In this document: positions 25,800-36,006 of the stretch, piece after piece | Position numbering within the stretch: position 1 is the stretch's first letter | Layout: every line of letters starts with the position of its first letter | Source: an uncultured Verrucomicrobiales bacterium | GTDB taxonomy: Bacteria; Verrucomicrobiota; Verrucomicrobiia; Verrucomicrobiales; DEV007 | Length of the DNA stretch: 64,000 bases | Direction of reading: 5' to 3' | Assembly (NCBI GenBank): GCA_943789025.1 | Contig: CALSSN010000027.1 | Coordinates: 1 to 64,000, forward strand | Made by a program: the position numbers and the translations under genes | The notes under the pieces: generated by a model | Databases searched by the model: none | What the model saw: the letters and a program-made list of their open reading frames with translations, nothing else | Told to the model about the DNA's origin: nothing

Positions 25800-26729
25800 C
25801 TACTCCGTGCGCTCGATGGTCAGGAGCGCGCTGTCGATAAGGTCGAGGGCGGAATCGAAGGATTCATCAATGTAGTAGAGGCCCCACCTTTGCTTGCCGT
25901 TGGCATCGTCGGCTTCGCGTTTTGGGTAGCCGCGCAGTTCCAGCAACTGGAAAGTCCGAGGCAGGGCATTGTCGATCTCTACGGCATGGACCAGTGATGC
26001 CTGCTGGTCGCCGACTTGGTTGATCTCGAGCAGCAGGCTGTAGGGCGTGGCATCTTTCGTGGCGGCGGGGAGGATGTAGTCGGCGGGATCAAAGGAGCCG
26101 TTCGGGGTCGGCGAGGAAACGGCATCAATTTCACCGAGTTCATCGGCCTCGCGCCTGGCCTGTTGCCAGCCGTCGTGTTTGAATTTCCAATACGGCACCC
26201 GGTCGGCATCAGCGGGCTCGAGCAGGGTCTTGATGTGGAAACCGCCCTGGTTCTCCAGCCAGATCGCAACGGTCGGTGGCGGGCTGGCAGCAAAGGACGG
26301 GCCGGTCTTGACCGTGAGGCGCATCTTGTAGGCGGGCGACGGACCGTAGCCGAAAACCATATCACCGTCCCGCATTTCGAAGCGTTCCATCGCCGGGCCG
26401 AGGTTGCCGCTCCATCCGAGCACGGCCTTGACCGGCGCGGGCTGCCACCAGAACAGCAGCGTGAGCATGCCGGTCACGGCAAGCGTCGCCCACAGCGCCC
26501 CGCTGTGCAGGTAGCTCATAAGCGGCCGGCGGTTGTTCGAGGCATGCAGGATGATCAGGCCGATGAAAAGGAACCCCATCAGTGCGTGAAGGCCGATGAT
26601 GCCGATGGAAAATGGCAGGATGAAAGCGATCACGCCCGTCACCGCGAGCACGAGGAAGCTCAGTGCGGTGAGCAGCGAGATGCTGCGGCGGCGGAGCGTG
26701 CCGAGTTGCGGATGCCTTTTGTTAGACAT
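25800..26729 (-). CDS. Membrane protein with DUF4405-like helices and a DUF2271 domain
   Basis: A 309-residue protein starting at ATG 26729, overlapping the stop of the upstream flavoprotein gene (coupled). The first ~100 residues hold four hydrophobic helices (SLLTALSFLVLAVTGVIAF; IGIIGLHALMGFLFIGLIIL; and ALWATLAVTGMLTLLFWW, with His in LHALMG and ILHASN), like the heme- or flavin-associated DUF4405 bundle. The soluble part (from ~residue 140) has PPTVAIWLENQGGFHIKTL, the DUF2271 start. DUF2271 proteins often sit beside ApbE and membrane redox proteins, as here. Likely role: electron transfer across the cytoplasmic membrane, by context. Confidence 0.78.
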   Translation of the reverse strand: MSNKRHPQLGTLRRRSISLLTALSFLVLAVTGVIAFILPFSIGIIGLHALMGFLFIGLIILHASNNRRPLMSYLHSGALWATLAVTGMLTLLFWWQPAPVKAVLGWSGNLGPAMERFEMRDGDMVFGYGPSPAYKMRLTVKTGPSFAASPPPTVAIWLENQGGFHIKTLLEPADADRVPYWKFKHDGWQQARREADELGEIDAVSSPTPNGSFDPADYILPAATKDATPYSLLLEINQVGDQQASLVHAVEIDNALPRTFQLLELRGYPKREADDANGKQRWGLYYIDESFDSALDLIDSALLTIERTE

Positions 26730-27972
26730 CGCCGGGGATGATTGCGCCGTGGCCACGCAGCAGGTCGTGGATCTCCTTGAGTGGCACCTCGAGCGGGGTA
26801 GTTCCGTGCTTCACGGCGAGAGCGGCCGCGGCGCCGGCCGCCTGGCCCATACCCATGCAGGACGCCTGCACGCGCAGTCCCGAGTTCGCCAGCCGGTCGC
26901 TGCTGACGCAGCGTCCGGCGACGATGATGTTGCGGCTGTCCTTAGGAATCAGGGCGCGTAAGGGCACGGTGGGGATGATGCCGTGCTTCAGAGGCTCGGG
27001 TTTCACGCCGTTCTTCGTGTGCAGGTCGACCGGGTAAAAGGCGTAGCAAATAGCATCGTCGAATCTCCTGCCGGAGCGGTAGTCGTTCACGGTGATCAGG
27101 GTTTCACCCTGGATGCGGTAGCTTTCCCGGAAACCGGTTTCCGGCTGCAGGTGCATGAGGCGCTTGTCCCCCTTTCGGAGCCTGCCGAGAATGGATTTCC
27201 GCCCGGTGAGGTTGGCCAGGGTGACGGTGCGCGAATTGGTGGAATCCGCGCCGTGGACGTAGAGCCGGTGGATCTGGTTGCGGCCGGGATCATGGGCGCT
27301 GCCGAGCATGAAGAGATAAGAGCCCGGCTGGCGCTCTTCCTCGCGCAGACGCGGCAGGCCCAACAATCCGACGACCTCCGCGCCGCCGGTGCAGTCGATG
27401 ATCTGCCTGCAGCTCACCCGGCGCCTGGTGCCGAAACCGCGGCAATCGACCTGCCACCCGCCTTCGGTTTTCGTCACTGCTTGCGGGAACTCATGGTAGG
27501 CGATCTGCACGCCTGCCTGTGCACATTTTTCCTCGGCGAGGATCACGTAGAGGAACTGGTTGATAGTGACCTGATTCTGCCAGTGGCGCTGCGGGACCTT
27601 GGAGAAGTCGGGAAGCGTGCCCTGATCGAGTTCGACGGCTTCCTTCACCAGGTCCCAACCGATGCCGGCGATGATTTGTTTGCCCCAGGCATCAAAGAGC
27701 CCGGGAAAGGCCACTCCGCCGGTGGTCATCGCGCCGCCGAGCTGGGTTCCCCGCTCGACCAACAATACTTTCGCTCCGGCACGGCCGGCCTGGATCGCGG
27801 CGATCGTTCCAGCGGTTCCTCCACCGACGACGAGCACATCCACCTGTTCGGTGACTTCAGGTTTGTCGGCATCGGGCACGGGCGCGGCATGCACCTCCGA
27901 AGTGGAGGCGATGGTCAGACCGGCACTTCCCAGCAGGGATTGCTGGAGGAAACTCCTGCGATTGTTTCTCAT
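26722..27972 (-). CDS. Tat-exported FAD-dependent oxidoreductase
   Basis: A ~416-residue flavoprotein. MRNNRRSFLQQSLLGSAGL is a twin-arginine type leader; ATG 27972 is preferred over 27987 because of the GAAG-like ribosome binding sequence just upstream. The FAD-binding Rossmann motif is VDVLVVGGGTAGTIAAIQAG with ERG at the end of the second strand. The C-terminal FAD motif NIIVAGRCVSSDRLANSGLR is typical of the FAD_oxidored family (fumarate reductase-like fold) seen in secreted proteins of Planctomycetes and Verrucomicrobia. It overlaps apbE upstream and the DUF4405/DUF2271 gene downstream. Substrate unknown. Confidence 0.86.
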   Translation of the reverse strand: MRNNRRSFLQQSLLGSAGLTIASTSEVHAAPVPDADKPEVTEQVDVLVVGGGTAGTIAAIQAGRAGAKVLLVERGTQLGGAMTTGGVAFPGLFDAWGKQIIAGIGWDLVKEAVELDQGTLPDFSKVPQRHWQNQVTINQFLYVILAEEKCAQAGVQIAYHEFPQAVTKTEGGWQVDCRGFGTRRRVSCRQIIDCTGGAEVVGLLGLPRLREEERQPGSYLFMLGSAHDPGRNQIHRLYVHGADSTNSRTVTLANLTGRKSILGRLRKGDKRLMHLQPETGFRESYRIQGETLITVNDYRSGRRFDDAICYAFYPVDLHTKNGVKPEPLKHGIIPTVPLRALIPKDSRNIIVAGRCVSSDRLANSGLRVQASCMGMGQAAGAAAALAVKHGTTPLEVPLKEIHDLLRGHGAIIPGDV

Positions 27973-27979
27973 CGTGTCT

Positions 27980-28978
27980 TCAATCATGTGAAAAATTCGA
28001 AGGTGGATGGTGGGCGGGGACTTGCAAAGTGCGGATTTTTACCTCGCGCACGCCAGGGAGCTCTCGCAACAGGTCGGCAGCATCGGGTCCGAGCACACAC
28101 GCGGCAGTGGCCAGTGGATCACTGAGCCTGGCCTCGTCGGCGACGACGCTGGCGGCGATTGGGCGGGTCAGGCCCAGGCCGGTCCGCGGATCAACGATGT
28201 GCGAGTATTTTATGCCATCGATTTCCACCGACTGGTGAAGGTCGCCGGAGGTGGACACGGCGGCGTTTGCCAGGACCAGGATCTCGTCGGGGCGGGTGGC
28301 ATCGAAGGTCTGCAAGGCCACTCGCCAGCCCTCGTGTCCCGGCGGTGGATCGCCTAGACGAATATCGCCCCCGGCGGTGATCATGGCGCGGGGAATGTCG
28401 GCCTTGGCGAGCGACTCGAGCATCAGGTCGGCGGCGTAGCCCTTGGCGATACCGCCGAGATCGAAGGCCATGTGCTGCCGATAAAGGGTGATGCTGCGGG
28501 AATCCGGATCGAGGGTGAATTGGCTCCAGCCGGTGCCGGCACGGGCCGACCTGAGAGTTTCTGAATCCGGAAGCCGTCCGCTGTCGCGGCTCGTCCGCCA
28601 GAGTTTCGTCACCGGGCCGAGGGTCGGATCGAAGGCTCCGCCGGACGCTTCCGCGAGGCGACGCGCGTGGTCGAGCATTCCGTAAAGCAATGGAGAAAGA
28701 GGTACTGGATCTGCGGTGGCTTGGGTCGTGAGCTTTGAGAGCTCGCTTGCTGGCATGTAGTCGGACGCCTTATGGTCGATCTCTCCGGCCAGGGCGAACG
28801 CTGCGGCTGCGGCTTGCTCCGCATGGGCATGGTCATCGGCATAAAGGACCACTGTGAAGCGGGTGCCCATCAGCGGCCGCTCGAAGCGGAACCGCTCGGT
28901 CGGGGTGGTTCCCGGGCCGGCCGCCGTGGCATCCGTCAGGGTGACCACCATGGCGAGCAGGAGAAGGAGTTTGTTCAC
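27980..28978 (-). CDS. apbE: FAD:protein FMN transferase
   Basis: A 332-residue ApbE protein with a signal peptide (MNKLLLLLAMVVTLTDATA). FERPLMGTRFTVVLY is the family opening. Further blocks are ASGGAFDPTLGPVTKLW, FDLGGIAKGYAADLM, ITAGGDIRLGD (FAD/Mg binding), and SHIVDPRTGLGL followed by a conserved late D (LSDPLATAACVLG). It attaches FMN covalently to Thr/Ser of target flavoproteins outside the cytoplasm. It is the first gene of a three-gene minus-strand operon, so the natural target would be a membrane redox protein of this organism. The downstream membrane protein has no D-x-x-(S/T)-G-A-T flavinylation motif that I can see. Confidence 0.93.
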   Translation of the reverse strand: MNKLLLLLAMVVTLTDATAAGPGTTPTERFRFERPLMGTRFTVVLYADDHAHAEQAAAAAFALAGEIDHKASDYMPASELSKLTTQATADPVPLSPLLYGMLDHARRLAEASGGAFDPTLGPVTKLWRTSRDSGRLPDSETLRSARAGTGWSQFTLDPDSRSITLYRQHMAFDLGGIAKGYAADLMLESLAKADIPRAMITAGGDIRLGDPPPGHEGWRVALQTFDATRPDEILVLANAAVSTSGDLHQSVEIDGIKYSHIVDPRTGLGLTRPIAASVVADEARLSDPLATAACVLGPDAADLLRELPGVREVKIRTLQVPAHHPPSNFSHD

Positions 28979-29339
28979 GATACAGATGCAAACGCTCGAG
29001 ACGGCTGAGTTCTGTCAGAAATTATGGCATGAAGGACTCCTCAGAAAGCAGGCTCGGATGCCTTGGCGATGTTGACCTTGAGCAGGGAAAAAAGACTATC
29101 TCCTGCGTTGGGGGTACCATCATGGTGCCCTGAAAACTTCATCCACGTGTTGTAAGCCCCTCATCCTGGAGGGCGTGGCTCCCAGAATATTGGCGGGTGT
29201 CCTGAAGGTGACAAGTAACGTGCGATCCGGGGGGTATGAGGCACAATCTGGGGGTCGAAATTTTCAAAACCCGTCGTATCCTGCGCCGGCTTCAATTGGT
29301 TCCGTTCTGCTGCGGAATTGAGCAGGTGCTGGCCTTGCT
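28979..29339. other. Divergent intergenic region between apbE and the second polysaccharide cluster
   Basis: About 360 bases with no gene. It should hold the promoters for both directions. One short hairpin is present (GGGTACCA 29112-29119 / TGGTGCCC 29123-29130, loop TCA, one G-T pair) without a T run. No -35/-10 pair was convincing. Confidence 0.5.
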
Positions 29340-30417
29340 ATGACATTTTGGGAATTATTGTCTGTTTTTTTGGGAAGTGCCGTCGCCGCGTGGCTCGGTG
29401 GGCTTTACGTCTACAGGCTGCTTCTTAAGGCACACATCATGGATGTGCCGAATGCGCGATCGAGTCATGACCAGGTGGTTGTCCGGGGAGGAGGGGCTGG
29501 CAATCCTTCTCGTTCTGGTGGGTGCCTGGACTGTCGGAAGCTTAGGGATGGGAGGCTGGTTGCCCGCTTATGATTTTGCGCTCGACGGACGCATCCTGAT
29601 CGCGGTGTTGCTGGTGGCGGGAATTTCCTTTGTGGATGACATGCGTCCATTGCCCTTCTGGGTCCGCCTGGGGGTTCACGGGGTGGCGGCAGCGATCGCT
29701 GTTGCGGGAGTGGAGGTGGAGGGATTTGGATGGCTCACAGCATCGACTGTGTGTGTGATCGCGTGGATCTGGGTGGTCGGGTATGCCAACGCTTTCAATT
29801 TCATGGATGGCATCAATGGCCTTGCCCTGACGCAGTCCGTGATGGCAGGGGGATTTGGAGTTGTGTTCTGCTTTCTCGGTGGTGGCGATGGCCTGGTCCC
29901 CTGGATCGCGATCCAGGGGGTTCTTGCTGGCGCGTCGCTGGGCTTGCTGCCTCATAATTTTCCCAGAGCCCGCATGTTTTTAGGGGATGTCGGAAGCATA
30001 CCGCTCGGGTTTCTGATGGCCCTCAGCGTGGTGGCAGTCTGGCAGCTTGGCGGGTGGCGCGTTGGTGTGGCGCTCGGCGCAATGCAACTGAATTTTCTTC
30101 TCGACACGACGATTACGATGACGCGACGTTTTTTCCGAGGCGATCGGATTCATGAAGCCCATCGGGAGCATTTTTACCAGCGCCTTCTAAGGAGCGGGAA
30201 GTCCCACTCCTTTGTGACCATGGCGGAAGCTGCCCTGCAGGGTGTTTCGGGTCTGGTTTTGAGCTTTGCTCTTTATGCAGAGTTTGCGTTCCCTGGGTTC
30301 ATCACAGTGCTGGTGGCTATTTTTGTGGGATGGTTGTTATTCTTTCTATTCTGTGAAATGTGCTACCGGGCGACCAGAGTTTCTGATACCCTCCCGGGGG
30401 CTGAGTCGAAAAAATGA
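29340..30417 (+). CDS. MraY/WecA-family sugar-1-phosphate transferase, one frameshift near 29490
   Basis: The N-terminus (LLSVFLGSAVAAWLGGLYVYRLLL, then MDVPNARSSHDQVVVRGGG) is in one frame and the rest (LAILLVLVGAWTVGS onward) in the next. Removing one G from the GGGG run at ~29492 joins VVRGGGLAILLV, the expected WecA/WbpL sequence. The motifs are the VPNxRSSH substrate motif, SFVDDMRPLP (DD Mg site), NAFNFMDGINGLA (catalytic Asp) and FLGDVGSIPLGF. About ten membrane helices are expected. It transfers a HexNAc- or FucNAc-phosphate onto undecaprenyl phosphate, so it starts lipid-linked glycan assembly for this cluster. Confidence 0.87.
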
Positions 30418-32308
30418 ATATTCTGGTAAGAAAATTGCGGGAGAACGTGGTTCCACGGCGCCTGCTCGGCTGGTCTTGGCATCTCGCTGGCGTGTTTCTC
30501 TGTTGGTGGCTGGCATTTCTGCTGCGCTTTGATTTCTCGACCGGTCATGCCCTGTTTCAGGCATTTTATCCGACCGTGTGGATGGCCGCGGGGGTCTTTG
30601 TTGTCTGCATCGCCGCCTTTCGGCTCTACCAGGGGCTGTGGCGCTTTTTTACGTTTCGGGACTGTCTCGCTACCGGAGTGGCCTTTCTGGTAGGGACCTT
30701 GGTGGTTGCCGGCGTCATTTTTGTATGGCGGGATTTCAGCTTCAGGGACTTCCCGCGCTCGGTGTTTTTTATCAATTACCTTCTCATCCTTGCCTGGGAA
30801 ATCGGCGGGCGGGGAGTGGTGCGGTTTTTTCGCGACTGGCGGATCGAGAGGCTTACAGGATCCCGGCCCGGGTCTGAGAAGGATCAACGGATCGTGTTGG
30901 TCGGGGATCCGGAAGCATGTGATGGACTTGTTCGGTCCTTGAACCGGCAGGCCGCACACCTCGGGCAGATCGCTGCCATCGTGACGGATGGCCGACGGAA
31001 TGAGGGCGGGAAGTTGCATGGAATCCGTGTCTTTGGCGGACTTGAATCTGGTTGGCCAGATCGTGCGGGAAAAGAAAGCTGGCACGGTCCTTATTCTGCC
31101 ACCGTTCACCGCTCCGGGGAAGGTCAGACAAATCATCGACGCGGTCTCCACGGAACAGGTGAGCTGCAATTTCCGGGTGGTTCCGGCGATCGATGACATC
31201 ACAGCGGGCCGAGTCGATGTCGAGCAGATTCGCCGGGTTGAAATCGAGGACCTGCTCAATCGGGATCCCTACGAGCTCGATTTCGAGCGGCTGCGAGAAT
31301 TTGTTTCTGGAAAACATATACTCGTCACCGGGGCCGGCGGGAGCATCGGATCAGAAATCTGCCGGCAGGTCCTGAGCTTGAGAGCCGGCCTCTTTGACTC
31401 TTTTTGAGGTCAGCGAATTCCTCCTCTTTGAAATTGAACGAGAATTGTTGCCTCTGGCTGGCGACACAACCCTCCGCGCTGTGACTGGAGACGTGAAAGA
31501 CCCGAGCGATGTGCGCGCTGCCATCGGTGGTGCCGATGGCGAGGTCGATGTCATCTACCATGCGGCGGCCTACAAGCACGTGGACCTGATGGAGCGCAAT
31601 CCGTTTGCCTGCATGGAAAACAATGTGCTCGGGACCGCCACCGTGGCGGAGGTGGCCGAAGAGATGGGGGTAGCGCAATGTGTTCTGATCTCCACCGACA
31701 AAGCTGTCCGGCCAACCAGTTTGATGGGAGCGAGCAAGCGTCTGGCTGAAAGGATCATCATTGAGCGTCCGCTGCGCGGGACCCAATTCAAAGCGGTGCG
31801 GTTTGGCAATGTTCTCGGGAGCAGTGGCAGCGTGGTTCCAATCTTCAAGGCGCAGATCGCTGCCGGAGGGCCGGTGACGGTGACCAGTCCGGATGTGACC
31901 CGTTTTTTCATGACCATCCCGGAGGCCGTCGAGCTGGTGCTGGCCGCCGGAGCGATCGGTGACGACCGGCATATTCTTGTTTTGGAGATGGGTCAGGCAG
32001 TGAAGATCGACAGGCTTGCCCGCCAGATGATTGAACTTTCCGGGTTTGTTCCGGACATCGATATTCCTGTGGTTTACTCGGGACTGAAACCGGGGGAAAA
32101 AGAATATGAAGAACTTCTGACTGATGATGAGAATGTGACGCGCACCGACCACGACCGGATCTGGGTGGTGAAGAAGACTGCGAATAATAACTTGGATCCT
32201 CTTGATCTCGAGGAACTCAAGGGGGTGATCGGGGCAAGTGACCTGCAGGTGATGCGGGAGTATGTGCATGGGCGAATCCAGGGATCATTGCTAGTTGGAG
32301 GAGGGTAA
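30414..32308 (+). CDS. FlaA1/CapD/WbpM-type membrane nucleotide-sugar 4,6-dehydratase, two frameshifts
   Basis: Three consecutive frames rebuild one ~630-residue protein: N-terminal membrane helices (WSWHLAGVFLCWWLAFLL and onward) to FGGLES near 31045; then LVGQIVREKKAGTVLILPP to TGAGGSIGSEICRQVLSL near 31380; then LTLFEVSEFLLFEIEREL to 32308. The second part holds the NAD motif, the third STDKAVRPTSLMGASKR, with Met in the usual Tyr position as in WbpM/FlaA1 enzymes. Each junction fits one inserted base. It converts UDP-GlcNAc to a 4-keto-6-deoxy sugar, the first step towards sugars such as QuiNAc or FucNAc, and sits right after the transferase that would load such a sugar (4-base overlap). 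Confidence 0.87.
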
Positions 32309-32314
32309 GGGGTG

Positions 32315-34069
32315 ATGCATGTATCGGATTTCGAGGAAAGGGCCGAACGGAGGTGGGGCTGGATCTGGCTGCTGGCCTTTCTTCTGCTGTGGCACGGGGG
32401 GCGCTGGTTCCAGGCGGATACAGAGGTGGCCATGCTTGTGGCGGTGGCTTTTTTTCTGATTTGGGCGGCCAGAGTTCTCTTTGCCAACCGCCGGGATCTC
32501 CGAAAGAGACTAGCTGAGATTCCCGCGCCGGGCCTCTGGCTTGTGGTGTCTGCAATCGCAATTGTCTGGGGCGCGGATCTTGAATGGCCCGGAGATAATT
32601 GGGATTACTGGTCGAGGCCGAAGAGGGCAAGTGACCTGTCCGAGATTCAGGGGATCGGGGAGTTTCTCAACCTGATCTGGTATCACTGCGCGCCAGATCG
32701 CTTCTGGCGTCTCGAGCCGGTGCTTCCGACCTTGGTCGGCACGCTTCTGATTCTCTCTCAAGTCTACCGGCTTGGGTGGGCGACAGGTTGTCGAGGGTGG
32801 TTCCTGAACGCGGCAGTCGTTTTCAGCTTTCTTTCCTGGGGAGTTTACGGCTTTCCCCTGCTCAGGCAGGTGATTCTCGGCAGGGCCGCGTTCGGGTTCG
32901 CGGTACAGATCGCAACCTTGGTCGAGTTGCTGATCTTTCTGAACAAGGGTGACAGGCGCTCGATTCCCTGGATTATTGTAGGTTTCTGGATGGCTTTAGT
33001 GAGTCACCCGCAGTCCTTCCTGCTGCTTCTTGTCGGCTCGGTTGGGATCGGTGCGTGGTGGATGGTCGAGCGTTTCGGCTGGCGTCGGTTTTTTATTGTG
33101 GGCGTGATTTCGTGCGTGGCATTCACAGTGATCTCGAACCAATTCATTGTTCCCAGAATCCTCTCACCTGAAGATTGGAAAGTCATGAACGAGGAGTGGA
33201 TCGGGAGTTTTGTGGGATTTAATTTTCTCATCGCCGATGTTTCTAAATTATGGCAGTTGCCTCTCGGGTCGTGGGGAATGCTGGGCGCTGCCATGATCCC
33301 TTTTCTTATCTGGCGAAAAAATGCGGTGGGATTTATATGCGGTGCTTGTTTCTTCATGCTGTTGTTTCAGCCTTCGGCGAAGCTCTATTGTGCGCTGCTT
33401 CTCGAGTATGATGACCCGAAGAACTTCAGCCGCCTGTTGCTGGTGCTGCCCTGGTCTCTTCCGGTGATGCTTGCAGTGTGGGAACTCGGAAGAATCAGTA
33501 GCTTCGCTTGCAATCTCCTCAAAGACAGGCGCGTGGCGGCGGGCATCGTGCTGCTGGGCTTGTTCCTCGGGCTCAGTCCTAGACAGCCGATTTATGGCAA
33601 GAATGCACATTACCTGGGTAGAAGAACAGCCGAGGGCGGGCTCCATTTTTATGATGACCTAGTGCAGTACATGGATGGTCGGGTTGACCGATCGACGCTG
33701 ATTATCTCTGACAAGACCACTCAGTATGTGATGAGTGCAGCCTTCGGTAGTGAAGTAAACTATTCCGGGCCGAGGGAAGAGTATGCGGATCTTTCGGGAG
33801 CTCCTGTCGACTGGGAGGCTGGACCGGATCAACTGGCGGTAGAACTGAGTAAGTGTGACTTCGTGGTAGCCGTCCGTTCGTTCGAGGGTGGCGTCAGTCC
33901 CCGGCGCTCCCTGATGACCGAGGCATCGGGGAACGTGTTGCCGCTCGGCCTGTGGAAAAACCTGGCCTGTGTGCCGGAGATCGTCGAAAAGATCGATCTG
34001 ATTGCAGATAGAGAAAATTGGCAGGTGGAGGATGTTGCTCCTAATTTCCGTGTCTACCGAATAGATTGA
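32315..34069 (+). CDS. Polytopic membrane protein, possibly a GT-C-like glycosyltransferase or polymerase
   Basis: A 584-residue protein with about ten hydrophobic segments (for example WGWIWLLAFLLLWHGGRWF, TLVGTLLILSQVY, FFIVGVISCVAFTVISNQF, SLPVMLAVWEL) and a soluble C-terminal domain of ~150 residues. After the second helix pair, WGADLEWPGDNWDYW is an Asp-rich periplasmic loop, which is the usual site of catalytic Asp in GT-C enzymes. No family signature is certain. Its place between the dehydratase and the GT2 genes supports a role in glycan polymerisation or side-chain addition. The reading frame is intact over 1.75 kb. Confidence 0.65.
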   Translation: MHVSDFEERAERRWGWIWLLAFLLLWHGGRWFQADTEVAMLVAVAFFLIWAARVLFANRRDLRKRLAEIPAPGLWLVVSAIAIVWGADLEWPGDNWDYWSRPKRASDLSEIQGIGEFLNLIWYHCAPDRFWRLEPVLPTLVGTLLILSQVYRLGWATGCRGWFLNAAVVFSFLSWGVYGFPLLRQVILGRAAFGFAVQIATLVELLIFLNKGDRRSIPWIIVGFWMALVSHPQSFLLLLVGSVGIGAWWMVERFGWRRFFIVGVISCVAFTVISNQFIVPRILSPEDWKVMNEEWIGSFVGFNFLIADVSKLWQLPLGSWGMLGAAMIPFLIWRKNAVGFICGACFFMLLFQPSAKLYCALLLEYDDPKNFSRLLLVLPWSLPVMLAVWELGRISSFACNLLKDRRVAAGIVLLGLFLGLSPRQPIYGKNAHYLGRRTAEGGLHFYDDLVQYMDGRVDRSTLIISDKTTQYVMSAAFGSEVNYSGPREEYADLSGAPVDWEAGPDQLAVELSKCDFVVAVRSFEGGVSPRRSLMTEASGNVLPLGLWKNLACVPEIVEKIDLIADRENWQVEDVAPNFRVYRID

Positions 34070-34077
34070 ACGTGAAT

Positions 34078-34724
34078 ATGAGTACGATAAATCTGAAAAT
34101 AATCACTGCGCTCGGGCTTCTGGCACTGCTTTTTGCCGGGATCACGGCGGTATTTCTCGACCGGAATTACGGCCCCCAGCCGCTGCTTAGGTTCCAGGGT
34201 AAATCGTCTGTGGAGATGGCAGCGCGGGTCGATTTTCGATTTTGGCCATGAAGGCTGGGACATGGAAGCATGTTCGTTTCACGAATTGCTCATGGTGAGC
34301 GAGTCTGCACTGACTTTACGTCCCTATCGTCATCGCTCTTCCCGGCGACGTCATGCCGCGCAAGATGAAGATCAACTTCGATGCGATCGGTGGCGTGTTT
34401 CGAGTTGACAGGATTTTCAGGCTGGATCTGGATCGGTCTGGGCAGAATCGTGGTAGTCTCGGGCTTTTCGTTCAAGCCTGTCTCCGCGACCTCCGGCATA
34501 CGGGTAATGATCCAGGACAAGGTGGTCGGTCATCGGCCACGGCCTTGCGGACCAGAAGCTTCCCTCCCTGCGCGTCTACCTTGCCGGCAGCACGAGGGTG
34601 CCTGGCCGCGGACTTGGCGGAACGCCTGCTGTTCTGGAAGAGATTCGGGTTTTCGTTCTTGTTCGGCTTCCTGATAGTGGGAGCGGTTTTGCTCATCGAA
34701 GCACCCAGAGAAAAGCCTCATGAA
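34078..34724 (+). pseudogene. Small membrane-anchored protein, frameshifted
   Basis: From ATG 34078 a single-span N-terminus (STINLKIITALGLLALLFAG ITAVF) continues to SVEMAARVDF near 34235, where the frame is lost. Protein-like stretches follow in other frames (PGDVMPRKMKINFDAIGG near 34340, GRIVVVSGFSFKPVSATSGI near 34440, LPSLRVYLAGSTRVPGRGLGG near 34560). The space between the flanking genes is exactly filled by such a ~210-residue protein. I do not recognise the family. At least three indels would be needed to restore it. Confidence 0.45.
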
Positions 34725-36006
34725 TAACCCCGTGGTGAGTGTTGTCATGCCCGTTTACAATGGGGAGGATTATCTGGAAGAAACGATTCAGTCGGTCCTG
34801 GGCCAGACCTTCGGCGATTTCGAGTTTATTCTCGTCGACGACCACTCGACGGATCGGTCTGCGGATATTCTGCATGAGTGGGCGGAAAAAGACGAAAGAA
34901 TCGTCCTCACGAAGACTGAGCGGAACCTCGGTATCTCAGGTGCAACCAATGTGGGATTCGATCTCGTGCGCGGCAGGTATGTGGCGATGCATGACCAGGA
35001 TGATGTCTCGTTGCCCGGGCGCTTTGCAAGGCAGATTGAGACGCTCGAGTCCGATCCGGACCTGGGGATCCTGGGAACAAGTTTTGCGCTGATCGACGCG
35101 GACTCGAAGGTGCAGAAGACCGTCTCGCCACCTCTGAGTGATCCGGCGATCCGTGAGTGGATGCTATTTAGCAGCCCGTTCTGCTCGCCCTCGGTAATGT
35201 TTCGTTCGGCGTTACTTGAGGATGAGAGACTGGATCCGGACTTTGACCTGACGCAGGATTATCACTTGTACAGTCGGATTTACACGAAGTGCGGTGTCAG
35301 CAATCTGCCTGATGTGTTGATGCACTACCGCATTCACCAGTCACAAAACACGACAAAGAGCTTCGACGAGCAGCAGAGGCGAGCGGGACTTGTTGCGAAG
35401 CGCTTGATATCCGGCCTGGGAGGAGACTGGATTGAGGAGGCGCAGGACAAAGACGTCAAGCTGATGCGCTTTATGTATCTCGAGCCTAAGCAGGAAGTGG
35501 AGAAAGCATTTCAGATGAGAGCGCTTGCCCTGCTCAAGCGGACGCTTGATCTTCTTGGCGACCCGCAGCTCAAAGCGCTCGAGGACAAACTGGCAAGGTG
35601 CCCGGTGCTTCATCCCGTGAAGCTCTGGGGCGAGCCTCTGGAGCGGGATATCCATGCGCAGGATTACCCGCTGGTGGGTGGCGATGAACCGGATTTCAAG
35701 GTGCTCGTTCCTGGCAGGGTGCGGGTGTCAAGGCTGTTGTGCACGAGGCTGGCTCTGATGATCCATAGGAATCCAGGGTTCGATTCGTACAGATTTCGGG
35801 CCGGGGATGAAGCTGGGTTGACCCGGCATCTTGCTAGCAGCGAGATACGAGTCGACCGAATAGGGACGTTCCCGGATCATGGCGAAGCGATTGAGATTAA
35901 GCCTCTGTCGAGTAGATTCGCCTCGATGATTGTGCGGGATAAGTTTAAAGCACTTGCCAAGGGGGGAGCCATTAAGGGCTTGCTTTTGATGATCTGCGCT
36001 ACGTGA
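34720..36006 (+). CDS. Glycosyltransferase family 2
   Basis: A 428-residue GT-A enzyme. VSVVMPVYNGEDYLEETIQSV at residues ~5-25 opens the GT2 fold, FEFILVDDHSTDRSADIL gives the nucleotide-binding Asp, and YVAMHDQDDVSLPGRFARQ holds the D-x-D-type metal site. The C-terminal ~200 residues have no further domain I recognise. It would add sugars to the surface polysaccharide. It overlaps the next glycosyltransferase by four bases at GTGA, so the two are likely coupled. Confidence 0.9.
   Translation: MNNPVVSVVMPVYNGEDYLEETIQSVLGQTFGDFEFILVDDHSTDRSADILHEWAEKDERIVLTKTERNLGISGATNVGFDLVRGRYVAMHDQDDVSLPGRFARQIETLESDPDLGILGTSFALIDADSKVQKTVSPPLSDPAIREWMLFSSPFCSPSVMFRSALLEDERLDPDFDLTQDYHLYSRIYTKCGVSNLPDVLMHYRIHQSQNTTKSFDEQQRRAGLVAKRLISGLGGDWIEEAQDKDVKLMRFMYLEPKQEVEKAFQMRALALLKRTLDLLGDPQLKALEDKLARCPVLHPVKLWGEPLERDIHAQDYPLVGGDEPDFKVLVPGRVRVSRLLCTRLALMIHRNPGFDSYRFRAGDEAGLTRHLASSEIRVDRIGTFPDHGEAIEIKPLSSRFASMIVRDKFKALAKGGAIKGLLLMICAT

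Noticed and set aside
26983-28125. A 380-codon plus-strand open frame
   Set aside because: Antisense to the FAD oxidoreductase, with no motif of its own.
29112-29130. Hairpin GGGTACCA/TGGTGCCC as a terminator
   Set aside because: No T run follows, and both flanking genes point away from it.
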